Below are positions 42,791 to 52,849 of a stretch of 64,000 nt of DNA, piece by piece. Origin of the DNA: Actinoallomurus spadix (GTDB taxonomy: Bacteria > Actinomycetota > Actinomycetes > Streptosporangiales > Streptosporangiaceae); NCBI RefSeq assembly GCF_024055725.1, contig NZ_JAMXMX010000020.1, positions 62,001-126,000 of the forward strand, given 5' to 3'. A program made the translations under genes and the position numbers. The notes below the pieces were generated by a model, which saw only the letters and a program-made list of their open reading frames with translations, made no database searches and had not been told where the DNA came from. Numbering within the stretch: the stretch's first letter is position 1; each line of letters starts with the position of its first letter.

Positions 42791-42816
42791 GCTCTGTTCG
42801 AAATCTCGGACAGAGC
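42791..42816. promoter_or_regulatory. Palindromic operator in the leader of the GH54-GH43 operon
   Basis: GCTCTGTTCGA (42791-42801) and TCGGACAGAGC (42806-42816) are inverted copies with one mismatch and a 4-base spacer. The site lies 23-48 bases upstream of the ATG and downstream of the predicted transcription start, so a bound repressor would block elongation. Its protein is not encoded next door. Confidence 0.55.
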
Positions 42817-42845
42817 GCGACATGCTGGACGCTGACTCACGCAGG

Positions 42846-42873
42846 AGTGTGCGGGACGCGGACCGCATGTCAA
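42846..42873 (-). promoter_or_regulatory. Candidate promoter of GH54-GH43 operon
   Basis: Minus-strand TTGACA (42873-42868), 16 bases, then CACACT (42851-42846). The start site would be near 42839, giving a leader of about 70 bases that contains the palindrome at 42791-42816. Confidence 0.4.
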
Positions 42874-43015
42874 GGGGCTCGCGGTTCATGGGCGGGCGCC
42901 GCCGGTGGCGGCACAGGCCACGGCGGTACGGGGGCCGCCCGGGGGCAGGGGATCTTTCATCCCCGTTTCACGGGCGGCACCCGGCGGAGGTCCGTTCTCC
43001 GGGACTCGCGACCGG

Positions 43016-43696
43016 CTATCGGGTGGTGCAGACCCAGGTGATCCAGCGGCCGCCGCCCGCGTTCGAGATGGCGTTCTTCTGGGCCGCGGACTTCGTTGTG
43101 CCCGAACCGCCCCAGTACCTGTTGGTGCGGGAGTTGTACGCGACGGCGCCACAGCCGTTGACGAAGGTCGTGAGGACCTTGCAGCCGGAGCGGGGGCACT
43201 CCTTGAGCGCCCGTCGCTTGGCGGCGGACACGGTCGTGTAGTCCCAGGCTTTGCCGACGCTGCCGTCGGGCGCCACGGCGATGGCCCCGTAGTGCAGTGT
43301 CGGAGGCGAGTACGTGTCGGGCGGGGTGTCCGGCGGGAAGCTGGGCAGCGGCGGCGGACTGTAGCTCGGCATCGCCGGCGGGCTGTAGGTGGGCGGCGTC
43401 GGCAGGTCCGGCAGGGTGGGCGCCGCGGCCGCCCGCTTGGCCTTCGAGACGCCGACGTCGAAGCCCCACACCAGGACGGCACCGCCGCCGACCAGCAGCA
43501 CGAGGGCCGCGACGATGACGATGACGACCGCCGCGCCGTTGTTGTTGGGCCGCCGCGGACCGGGCGGGCCGGGTGGGCCCCATCCCGGAGGGCCGGGCGG
43601 CATCGGCGGTCCGGGAGGGCCGGGCGGCGGCCCGTACGTCGGCGGCTGCCCACCGTAGGGCGGCTGGCCACCGTACGGCGGCTGCGGGGGTTGCAC
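43016..43696 (-). CDS. Proline-rich membrane protein with C-terminal DUF4189 domain
   Basis: A 226-residue protein. Residues 1-52 are a Pro/Gly/Tyr-rich cytoplasmic segment (PPYGGQ repeats), 55-78 is a single transmembrane helix, 90-130 a second Pro/Ser/Tyr-rich spacer, and 135-226 a DUF4189 domain (YGAIAVAPDGSVGKAWDYTTVSAAK, then ALKECPRSGCKVLTTFVNGCGAVAYN) with four cysteines likely in disulfides, placing it outside. It starts with a GTG. DUF4189 proteins are small exported proteins with few known roles. Confidence 0.8.
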   Translation of the reverse strand: MQPPQPPYGGQPPYGGQPPTYGPPPGPPGPPMPPGPPGWGPPGPPGPRRPNNNGAAVVIVIVAALVLLVGGGAVLVWGFDVGVSKAKRAAAAPTLPDLPTPPTYSPPAMPSYSPPPLPSFPPDTPPDTYSPPTLHYGAIAVAPDGSVGKAWDYTTVSAAKRRALKECPRSGCKVLTTFVNGCGAVAYNSRTNRYWGGSGTTKSAAQKNAISNAGGGRWITWVCTTR

Positions 43697-43803
43697 GGTG
43701 ACCCACTCCCCAGATGCGTCGAAGTCCGGAAGATCGTAGCGGCTGCCCCGTCGTCCGAGGCAGACCTAAGACGCCATTTCCGGCGAATCGGTTCAGGCGG
43801 ATT

Positions 43804-44646
43804 TCAGAGGCGGGTCGCGGCGCGGACCAGCCCGGCGAGCGCCCGGGACCGGCTGTGCGGCGGCCACGCGATCACCGTCGTCACCGGCGGCGCGTCCAGC
43901 ACCGGCACGGCGGCGACGTCCTCGCCCCGGTGGGGCCGGGCCGATTCCGGCATGATCGCCGCAGCCCGGCCGAGGGCGATCAGCTGCAGTAGTTGCGTCT
44001 GGTCCCGGACCTGCGGACCGGGGCCGTCGGGGTACGTGCCGTCGAGGCGTGGCCAGCGCGGCATCGGCAGTCCGGGCAGCGTGGTGACGTCGCTCATCCG
44101 CAGGTGGGGCCGGGCGGTGAGGGGATGCCCGGCCGGCAGGACCGCGACCTGCCCTTCCGTGCGCAGGTCCTCGGTGTCGAACCCGGTGGCCGAGTCGAAC
44201 GGAAGGTGCAGCAGTGCGACGTCGGCCCGCCCGTCGCGCAGCAGCCGCTCCTGCTCGCCGGGCCCGCACAGGATCACGTCGACGGCGACCGCCTCGGGTT
44301 CGGCGGCGTACGCGTCGAGCAGTTTCGGCAGGAGTTCCCCGGTGGCGCCGGCCTTCGTGACGAGGACCAGGGCGGGGGCGCCGGCCACGGCCGCGCGGCG
44401 GGTACGGCGGTCGGCGGCGTCGACCGCGTCGAGGGCCGCGCGGCCCTCGCGCAGCAGCACGGCCCCGGCCTCGGTGAGCGTGACGGCGCGGCTGGTGCGT
44501 TCCAGGAGCGTGACCCCGAGCCGCCGTTCGAGCTGCTGGATCGCCCGGGACAGGGGCGGCTGTGCCATCCCGAGTCGTTCCGCGGCGCGCCCGAAGTGCA
44601 GCTCCTCGGCGACGGCGATGAAGTACCGCAGCTCCCGCGTCTCCAT
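43804..44646 (-). CDS. LysR-family transcriptional regulator
   Basis: A 280-residue regulator. The N-terminal helix-turn-helix is METRELRYFIAVAEELHFGRAAERLGMAQPPLSRAIQQLE (1-40), followed by a substrate-binding domain from about 90 (VLVTKAGATGELLPKLLDAY). It is transcribed divergently from the short-chain dehydrogenase at 44808 and very likely controls it through the palindrome at 44742-44760. The C-terminal part resembles the truncated LysR gene at the right edge of the window. Confidence 0.92.
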   Translation of the reverse strand: METRELRYFIAVAEELHFGRAAERLGMAQPPLSRAIQQLERRLGVTLLERTSRAVTLTEAGAVLLREGRAALDAVDAADRRTRRAAVAGAPALVLVTKAGATGELLPKLLDAYAAEPEAVAVDVILCGPGEQERLLRDGRADVALLHLPFDSATGFDTEDLRTEGQVAVLPAGHPLTARPHLRMSDVTTLPGLPMPRWPRLDGTYPDGPGPQVRDQTQLLQLIALGRAAAIMPESARPHRGEDVAAVPVLDAPPVTTVIAWPPHSRSRALAGLVRAATRL

Positions 44647-44741
44647 GTCGCCACGGTACCCGCGGGGCCGCCCGTACCGCGCCCCCCGGAAGACCGGGGA
44701 CGGGACGGGGCAGGGGGCCGGAGAGTGCCGTTGACCAGAGA

Positions 44742-44760
44742 CGATACCCGTCCGGTATCG
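44742..44760. promoter_or_regulatory. LysR-type binding palindrome
   Basis: CGATACC (44742-44748) and GGTATCG (44754-44760) are a perfect inverted repeat with 5 bases between, fitting the T-N11-A pattern of LysR sites. It lies about 48 bases before the dehydrogenase start, in the divergent promoter region. Confidence 0.6.
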
Positions 44761-44807
44761 CCGCCTACCCGAACGGTGTTGGAGGTGCCGGCGGGCGCGC
44801 GGACAGG

Positions 44808-45548
44808 ATGAACGACATGAGCGAACAGACGATCGCGCTGGTCACCGGCGCGAACAAGGGCATCGGATACGAGATCGCGGCGGGCCTGGGCGCGCTCGGC
44901 TGGAGCGTCGGCGTCGGCGCCCGGAGCGAGGAGCAGCGGGAGGCCGCCGTGGTGAGGCTGCGCGCGGCCGGGGCCGACGCGTTCGGCGTGCCGCTCGACG
45001 TGACCGACGACGCGAGTGTGGCCGCCGCGGCCCGGCTGGTCGAGGAGCGCGCCGGCCGCCTCGACGTGCTCGTCAACAACGCCGGGATCACCGGCGGCAT
45101 GCCGCAGGAGCCCACCCGTGTCGACCCCGCGACCGCGCGGGCGGCCGTGGAGACGAACGTGATCGGCGTCATCCGCGTCACCAACGCGATGCTGCCGTTG
45201 CTGCGCCGGTCGGCGTCGCCGCGGATCGTGAACATGTCCAGCTCCGTCGGCTCCCTCACCCGGCAGTCCGACAAGGACGATCCGCTCAAGGCGGGCCCGA
45301 TCTCCGGCGCGTACGCGCCGTCGAAGACGTTCCTCAACGCCGTCACGGTCCAGTACGCGAAGGAGCTGCGCGACACGAACATCCTGATCAACCTCGGCTG
45401 CCCCGGCTACTGCGCGACCGACCTGAACGGCCACCGCGGCGTCCGTACGCCCGAGCAGGGCGCGGCGATCGCGATCCGGCTGGCCACCCTGCCCGACGAC
45501 GGTCCGACCGGCGGTTTCTTCGAGGACGACGGGGTGGTGCCCTGGTGA
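44808..45548 (+). CDS. Short-chain dehydrogenase (carbonyl reductase-like)
   Basis: A 246-residue SDR with TGANKGIGYEIA near 13, NNAGITGG near 88, catalytic serine in MSSSVGSL and YAPSK near 160. The motif TGANKGIG and the overall layout match the carbonyl-reductase-like subgroup, which usually prefers NADPH (ARS near residue 37 follows beta 2). Two starts, 44808 and 44817, are equally possible. It faces the LysR gene and is its probable target. The substrate is unknown. Confidence 0.88.
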   Translation: MNDMSEQTIALVTGANKGIGYEIAAGLGALGWSVGVGARSEEQREAAVVRLRAAGADAFGVPLDVTDDASVAAAARLVEERAGRLDVLVNNAGITGGMPQEPTRVDPATARAAVETNVIGVIRVTNAMLPLLRRSASPRIVNMSSSVGSLTRQSDKDDPLKAGPISGAYAPSKTFLNAVTVQYAKELRDTNILINLGCPGYCATDLNGHRGVRTPEQGAAIAIRLATLPDDGPTGGFFEDDGVVPW

Positions 45549-45662
45549 TGGGCGGGCGCCCGGGAGCGGCCCCGGGCGCGGTGACGGCCGCGGTCGTGAG
45601 CGGCATTCGAGCCGATCAGGTGGAGCGTGCATGGGCGCCCCTAACCTAAGTCGCTCGTTCTA

Positions 45663-45692
45663 TTGAATCGTTCACGTTTAGGGCGGTAGGTT
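45663..45692 (+). promoter_or_regulatory. Leaderless furA promoter
   Basis: TTGAAT (45663-45668), 18 bases, then TAGGTT (45687-45692); the furA ATG at 45699 begins 7 bases after the -10 box, so the mRNA probably starts at the start codon. Further up, CCTAACCTAA (45640-45649) is one half of a DtxR/IdeR box, and CCCTAA (45639-45644) and TTAGGG (45678-45683) are inverted. FurA and iron control here are likely but not proven. Confidence 0.5.
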
Positions 45693-45698
45693 GAGGTC

Positions 45699-48381
<2,683 letters not shown>

Positions 48382-48387
48382 CCACGA

Positions 48388-48421
48388 CGTCCGGGCCGGC
48401 CCGCACGGGCCGGCCCGGACG
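48388..48421. terminator. Terminator after katG (first hairpin)
   Basis: A perfect 15-bp stem (48388-48402 with 48407-48421) and GCAC loop starts 7 bases after the katG stop. Confidence 0.75.
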
Positions 48422-48433
48422 TTCCCCGAATCC

Positions 48434-48478
48434 GGCCCTCTCGACGCCGCTCGCCTCCCGCGCGACGTCGAGAGGGCC
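48434..48478. terminator. Second hairpin after katG
   Basis: GGCCCTCTCGACG (48434-48446) and CGTCGAGAGGGCC (48466-48478) form a 13-bp stem with a 19-base loop. It probably serves the convergent DUF4235 gene or backs up the first hairpin. Confidence 0.6.
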
Positions 48479-48496
48479 GCGGTCGTCAGTCGCTCC

Positions 48497-48583
48497 GGCC
48501 GGCGTGCTCACGCCTCGCTCGCCCTTCTCACTCGCTCCGCGGACGGCCTCGTCCCTTGGCCGGCGTGCTCACGCCTCGCTCGC
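48497..48583. repeat. 26-bp direct repeat around the 3' end of the DUF4235 gene
   Basis: The 26 bases at 48497-48522 occur again without mismatch at 48558-48583 (both read GGCCGGCGTGCTCACGCCTC and then CGCTCGC). The right copy includes the stop codon and last codons of the DUF4235 gene, the left copy lies beyond it. A local duplication is the simplest explanation. Confidence 0.7.
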
Positions 48584-48838
48584 TCGTCGGGATCGCTCGG
48601 TGCGGCGGACGAGGTAGCCGTGGTTGAGGGCGGCCTTGACGCCGCCGACGATCGCGCCCTGCAGCGCGGCGGCGGCCAGGACCTCGACCCAGCCGCGCTC
48701 GACGTCCCCGGCGTCGGGGGCGTCGTCCTGGCCGGAGACGAGCTTCCAGGTCTGCTTGAAGAGCGCTCCGGCGATCAGGCCACCGGTCAGGCCGAGGACC
48801 GCCGAGACCGGGCGGGAGATCGAGTTGGACTTGCTCAT
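48569..48838 (-). CDS. DUF4235 small membrane protein
   Basis: An 89-residue protein of the DUF4235 family. Residues 10-28 (PVSAVLGLTGGLIAGALF) and 52-72 (VLAAAALQGAIVGGVKAAL) are two hydrophobic helices, joined by a short acidic loop with SGQDDAPDAGD. The C-terminus is basic (RRTERSRR). The role is unknown. Its last codons lie within a 26-bp repeat also found 61 bases away, so the C-terminal residues may be recent. Confidence 0.82.
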   Translation of the reverse strand: MSKSNSISRPVSAVLGLTGGLIAGALFKQTWKLVSGQDDAPDAGDVERGWVEVLAAAALQGAIVGGVKAALNHGYLVRRTERSRRASEA

Positions 48839-48939
48839 GGCCGGCTCCGCGGGTCCGTCGTGCTCACGTGTGCGCACCTCTCCTCGTCGTGGGGTCTCCT
48901 GGTGCGGCGGGGGTACCCGGTGAGCACGCGGGCTAACGT

Positions 48940-49740
48940 TCAGGCGCCGAGGTCCCACAGGAGACGGTAGTAGCGGATCCGGTCGGGATCGGGGCGGACG
49001 CCGTACGCGTCGAGGAGAAGGTCTTCCCACCCGGGGCCGTAGTTCCACTCGGTGCTCCAGGCGGCGATCGCGAGGTCGGCCCACCGGTCGGCGACGCCGA
49101 GCCGGCCGAGGTCGACGTGGGCCGACCAGCGGCCGTCTGCGCCGACCAGGGTGTTGGGTGCGCAGGCGTCGCCGTGGCAGACGACGAGCCGGTCGTGCGG
49201 CGGGATGTCCGCGGCCAGTTCGAGCGCCCCATCGACGCCGAGCGAGCGGTGCGCCGGGTCCCACTTCGCCGGGTCGAGCCGGCCCTGCGCGGCGCGTCGG
49301 CGGGCGATGGCGAGCCGGTCCTCGGCCGCCCAGGTGAACGGGCACTCCGCGACGGGAAGCGCCTCGTGCAGGGCGCGCAGGCCCTCGCCGACGGCCGTCA
49401 CCGCCGTACGCGGCTCGGCCTTCCACCGGTCGGCGACGGCGCTCTGCCCGGTCAGCGCGGCGGTGACGAGCCAGGAGCCCTCGTCGTCGGCGCCCTGGTC
49501 CAGCACGCGCGGCACCGGGGTGAACGCCACGGCCCAGGACAGCCGGACGGCCTCGTCGGCGAGGTCGCTCCCGCCGCCCGGAGGAGCCCACTTCACGAAG
49601 CATCGGTCCGGGTCCGCGCCGACCTCGAAGGTCAGCCCGCCCATCTCGTTCTCCCATACCGCACGCACGGGCCGGCCCGCCGCCAGGGCCGTCACGCGCG
49701 CGGGCACCGCCACGTCTGATCTCGGGGGTCCGGCAACCAT
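48940..49740 (-). CDS. Aminoglycoside 3'-phosphotransferase-like kinase
   Basis: A 266-residue kinase of the APH(3') type, which inactivates kanamycin-class drugs by phosphorylation. Present are the ATP site (FEVGADPDRCFVKWAPPG with the lysine), catalytic VVCHGDACAPNTLV near 186-199 (HGD....N) and the Mg-binding DLGRLGVADRWADLA, close to the classical APH(3') motifs, and a C-terminal LLWDLGA where the classical enzymes end in D-E-F/F. I start it at the ATG at 49740, which has AAGGATGGAG in front; a TTG six codons earlier is possible. It stands alone, without transposon or resistance-cassette sequences, so it looks like an intrinsic gene of an actinomycete. Confidence 0.88.
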   Translation of the reverse strand: MVAGPPRSDVAVPARVTALAAGRPVRAVWENEMGGLTFEVGADPDRCFVKWAPPGGGSDLADEAVRLSWAVAFTPVPRVLDQGADDEGSWLVTAALTGQSAVADRWKAEPRTAVTAVGEGLRALHEALPVAECPFTWAAEDRLAIARRRAAQGRLDPAKWDPAHRSLGVDGALELAADIPPHDRLVVCHGDACAPNTLVGADGRWSAHVDLGRLGVADRWADLAIAAWSTEWNYGPGWEDLLLDAYGVRPDPDRIRYYRLLWDLGA

Positions 49741-49750
49741 CGCTCCATCC

Positions 49751-49805
49751 TTACGCAACCGCGCGGCCTGAGCTATAGTCGGCTTAATTTTTAAGAAACC
49801 TTCCT
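49751..49805 (+). promoter_or_regulatory. Chitinase promoter and possible operator
   Basis: TTACGC (49751-49756), 17 bases, then TATAGT (49774-49779) gives a start near 49786. Just downstream, AGAAACCTTCCT (49794-49805) is an imperfect palindrome similar in shape to the AGGAAA-TTTCCT boxes of ROK-family repressors of chitosan/chitin genes. The promoter is convincing, the operator weaker. Confidence 0.5.
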
Positions 49806-49914
49806 GTCTTTAGGTCGATCCGGCCTGGAGACGGCCGCCGGGAAGGAGGTTCGGTCCGCCCCCTTAATCCGCGTCTTGGTCGAAGCTTTGATCATTCCTG
49901 AGAGGACCCCCGCC

Positions 49915-51288
49915 ATGAATCAGGAACGCTTCTCCCGCCTCCGGCTCCGTCTCCTGGCCGGCGCGGCCGTGCTCGCGCTGCCCCCGCTCGTCGCCGTGGC
50001 CTCTCCCGCCTGGGCCGGCACCGGCCAGATCACCGGGTACGGCGGCAAGTGCGTCGACGTCGCCGCGGCGAACAGCGCCAACGGCACTCAGATCCAGCTC
50101 TACACCTGTAACGGCACCAACGCGCAGCAGTGGACGGTCGGGACCGACGGCACGATCCGCGCCCTCGGCAAGTGCCTCGACGTCGCCGCGGCCAACAGCG
50201 CCAACGGCACCAAGGTCCAGCTCTACGACTGCAACGGAACGGTGGCCCAATCGTGGACCGCCGCCTCCGACGGCAGCCTCCGCGCCCTCGGCAAGTGCCT
50301 GGACGCCACGGGCCCCAGCTCGGCGGACGGCACCCCGCTGCAGATCTGGGACTGCGCCGGCAGCGACAACCAGAAGTGGACGCTGCCCGGGACGAGCACC
50401 TCGCCCGGCTCCGGCCGCATCCCCGGCGCCCCGTACCTCTACATGGGCTGGGGCAACCCGCCGAACCCCGCCACGGTCATGAACGCGACCGGCGTCAAGT
50501 CCTTCACCATGGCGTTCATGCTCTCCAGCGGTGGATGCACGCCCGCGTGGGACGGCTCCCGGCCGCTCACCGGCGGCACCGACGCCCAGGCGATCTCGGC
50601 CATCAAGAGCGCCGGCGGCAGCGTCGAGGTCTCCTTCGGCGGCTGGCAGGGCAACAAGCTCGGCCCGAACTGCTCGTCCTCTTCGGCGTACGCCGGAGCG
50701 GTCCAGCAGGTCATCAACGCGGTCGGCCCGGCCGTCGTCGACTTCGACATCGAGAACACCGACGAGTTCTCGAACTACACCGTGCAGGACCGGATCCTCG
50801 GCGGCCTGAAGATCGTCAAGCAGAACAACCCGAACATCAAGATCGCCGTGACGTTCGGCACGACCACCTCCGGCCCGAGCGGTGACGGCGTCCGGCTGAT
50901 CAACCAGTCGAAGGCGCTCAACGTGCCGATCGACAGCTACACGATCATGCCGTTCGACTTCGGCGGCGGATCGAACATGTACCAGAGCACCGTCAACGCG
51001 GCCGAAGGGCTGAAGACCGCCCTGAAGAACGCGTGGGGCTGGAGCGACGCTCAGGCCTACGCGCACATGGGGATCTCCGGCATGAACGGCCTGTCCGACC
51101 AGCAGGAGACCACCTCGACGGCCACCTGGACCCAGATCCGCGACTGGGCGGTGTCCAAGGGCTTGAACCGCCTCGCCTTCTGGGCGGTCAACCGCGACCA
51201 CCCCTGCCCCGGCGGAGGAGTGCAGTCGACCTGCAGCGGCATCTCCCAGAACGACTGGGACTTCACCCGGATCACGGCCGGCTTCTGA
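49915..51288 (+). CDS. Secreted chitinase: ricin-type lectin plus GH18 domain
   Basis: A 457-residue exported enzyme. The signal peptide ends at AWA-GT near residue 35. Residues 38-160 are a beta-trefoil CBM13/ricin B domain with three repeats (GKCVDVAAANSANGTQIQLYTC..QQW, GKCLDVAA..QSW, GKCLDATG..QKW). After a short linker the GH18 domain (about 175-457) has SVEVSFGGWQG and the catalytic DFDIE at 276-280 with E280 as acid. It cuts chitin or related polymers outside the cell. A 28-bp perfect inverted repeat follows 70 bases after its stop. Confidence 0.92.
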   Translation: MNQERFSRLRLRLLAGAAVLALPPLVAVASPAWAGTGQITGYGGKCVDVAAANSANGTQIQLYTCNGTNAQQWTVGTDGTIRALGKCLDVAAANSANGTKVQLYDCNGTVAQSWTAASDGSLRALGKCLDATGPSSADGTPLQIWDCAGSDNQKWTLPGTSTSPGSGRIPGAPYLYMGWGNPPNPATVMNATGVKSFTMAFMLSSGGCTPAWDGSRPLTGGTDAQAISAIKSAGGSVEVSFGGWQGNKLGPNCSSSSAYAGAVQQVINAVGPAVVDFDIENTDEFSNYTVQDRILGGLKIVKQNNPNIKIAVTFGTTTSGPSGDGVRLINQSKALNVPIDSYTIMPFDFGGGSNMYQSTVNAAEGLKTALKNAWGWSDAQAYAHMGISGMNGLSDQQETTSTATWTQIRDWAVSKGLNRLAFWAVNRDHPCPGGGVQSTCSGISQNDWDFTRITAGF

Positions 51289-51347
51289 CCGAGGTCGAGG
51301 AACCGGTCGACGCCCTGTTCGGCGACGAGGCGCAGGACACTGGCCCG
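51288..51347 (-). pseudogene. Remnant of DUF574 SAM-dependent methyltransferase
   Basis: The minus strand reads RASVLRLVAEQGVDRFLDLG, matching QRAVRYTAEAGVDQFLDLG of the intact methyltransferase 1.2 kb away. The DNA around 51290-51324 is nearly identical to that at 52493-52527. Only this piece survives: on one side the chitinase gene begins, on the other the long inverted repeat. It is a relic of a second copy, lost by rearrangement. Confidence 0.6.
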
Positions 51348-51358
51348 TGATACGAAAA

Positions 51359-51419
51359 GTGCCCCTTGAGCAGTATGGTCGGGATCTCCCCGATCCCGAC
51401 CATACTGCTCAAGGGGCAC
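51359..51419. repeat. Perfect 28-bp inverted repeat with 5-base loop
   Basis: The arm at 51359-51386 (begins GTGCCCCTTGAGCAGTATGG, ends CGGGATC) is repeated exactly in reverse complement at 51392-51419; only TCCCC separates them. The arms are less GC-rich than the surroundings. It lies between the convergent chitinase and the small secreted protein, so it may stop transcription from both sides, but no T-run follows and it is far longer than the window's other terminators. Confidence 0.85.
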
Positions 51420-51475
51420 CCTTCTCAGGTGGGCGCGGCATCACCGCAGCTCGAAGGGCGCGAGCACCACCCAGT

Positions 51476-51721
51476 TCACCACGTGTTGAGCTCGTACCTG
51501 CTGTTGTTCCAGCGAGCCGGGGTGCAGGAGTATCCGTATAGCAGGCCCATCTGGGCCCATTCGTTACCGGTGTACACGCACTCTGTGTACGACCCAAAGT
51601 TCGGGACGAGCCGCGCATAAACGTCCGCGGAAGCGGCTGTCGAGCCCGAGAGGGAGAGTACCGTCGCCGCAGCGGCCACGCCGCCGGCGATGCCCAGTTT
51701 CGCAAGAACACTTCGCTGCAT
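51476..51721 (-). CDS. Small secreted protein with two cysteines
   Basis: An 81-residue exported protein of unknown function. A signal peptide (about 1-32, ending STAASA-DVY) is followed by a mature part of 49 residues rich in Tyr, Trp and Asn with two cysteines (48 and 66) that could pair: TECVYTGNEWAQMGLLYGYSC. AAGGAGGA lies just before the ATG, a near-consensus ribosome site, so it is probably well translated. Such small aromatic secreted proteins are seen in other actinomycetes, without assigned roles that I know. Confidence 0.8.
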   Translation of the reverse strand: MQRSVLAKLGIAGGVAAAATVLSLSGSTAASADVYARLVPNFGSYTECVYTGNEWAQMGLLYGYSCTPARWNNSRYELNTW

Positions 51722-51844
51722 GAGTCCTCCTTGTTCTTGACGCTCGCCGGATTCCTGCTGAGAAGCCGACTCGGATGGCCGACTAGTCCGAGCAGGGTGA
51801 GGAGCGCGGTCAAGTCTGGCATCGCCGTAGTCGAACGAGACATC

Positions 51845-51856
51845 GGCAATGTTGCC
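51845..51856. promoter_or_regulatory. GGCAA/TTGCC palindrome upstream of the small secreted protein
   Basis: GGCAATGTTGCC is a palindrome with a two-base centre in the 219-base gap between the small secreted protein and the methyltransferase. It may be an operator for either gene. The same gap holds a weak minus-strand promoter (TTGACC, then CGGACT) near 51790-51820. Confidence 0.3.
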
Positions 51857-51940
51857 TATTTGCTGCTATCGGCAAAGCCCGTCGCTGACATTTGAGAGAC
51901 CAAGGCCGGGCCGGAGATGCGGAGATGCGGGTACGCGCCG

Positions 51941-52729
51941 TCAGCGGGTGCGCGCGACCGCGGTCCAGCCGGCCGTCAGCGGTCGCCGGTCGCGGGTGGG
52001 CCGCCACTCGCCCAGGTGTACGACGCCCGGTTCGATGAGGTCCATGCCGTCGAGGAGCGCGGTGACCTGGTCGCGGGTCCGCGCGATGAAGGGGGCGTTC
52101 GCGCCGCGGTACGCGGTCGACACGTCCAGGTTGCGCTGCTCCTCCACCGCGGCGTGGGAGAGGATGACGTGGCTTCCGGGCGCGAGGACGTCCCGGTACC
52201 TGCGTACGAGACCGGCCGGGTCCTCCTCGTCGGGGACGAAGTGCAGCACCGCCACGAGGAGCAGCCCGACCGGGCGGTCGAAGTCGATCGACCGCCGGGT
52301 GCGCGGGTCCTTCAGGACGGCCCCGGGATCCCGCAGGTCGGCGCGGACGGCGGCGGTGCGCTCGTCCGAGGACAGCAGCGCCTGCGCGTGGGTCAGCACC
52401 ACCGGGTCGTGGTCGACGTAGACGACGCGGGCGTGCGGGTGGACGGCCTGCGCGATCTCGTGGACGTTGCCCCGTGTCGGCAGGCCCGATCCGAGGTCGA
52501 GGAACTGGTCGACGCCGGCTTCGGCGGTGTACCGGACGGCCCGCTGGAGGAACTCCCGGTTCGCGCGCGCCACCGCGGTGACGTTCGGGAGGGCCTCGGC
52601 GACCCTCGCGGCGGCCTGCCGGTCGGCGCGGAAGTTGTCCTTGCCGCCGAGGAAGTAGTCGTACATCCGTGCGACATTCGGCGTCGTGGGGTCGAGATCG
52701 GCGGGCGCGTCCGCGGCGGGTTCGCTCAT
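51941..52729 (-). CDS. DUF574 family SAM-dependent methyltransferase
   Basis: A 262-residue protein of the actinobacterial DUF574 group. Present are PNVARMYDYFLGGKDNF at the start, REFLQRAVRYTAEAGVDQFLDLGSGLPTRGN (SAM-binding motif I near 70-92) and VVYVDHDPVVLTHA. These genes are very numerous in actinomycetes, and their substrates are mostly unknown. Two starts are possible (ATG at 52729 or GTG at 52741). A relic of a second copy lies at 51288-51347. Confidence 0.9.
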   Translation of the reverse strand: MSEPAADAPADLDPTTPNVARMYDYFLGGKDNFRADRQAAARVAEALPNVTAVARANREFLQRAVRYTAEAGVDQFLDLGSGLPTRGNVHEIAQAVHPHARVVYVDHDPVVLTHAQALLSSDERTAAVRADLRDPGAVLKDPRTRRSIDFDRPVGLLLVAVLHFVPDEEDPAGLVRRYRDVLAPGSHVILSHAAVEEQRNLDVSTAYRGANAPFIARTRDQVTALLDGMDLIEPGVVHLGEWRPTRDRRPLTAGWTAVARTR

Positions 52730-52849
52730 CCTGTCACCCACCGGCCGCGAAGCCCGCGCCGATCACGGTGAACCATGATCGAATGGTAGCCGGGAAACCG
52801 CCCGCCCCGCCTGCGATCTCGCCCGGCAGCCCGCCGACGAGCGAGCCCG

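Noticed and set aside
45640-45658. Complete DtxR/IdeR box upstream of furA
   Set aside because: Only one half (CCTAACCTAA) matches; the other half agrees at 3 of 9 positions, so I keep it as a half-site only.
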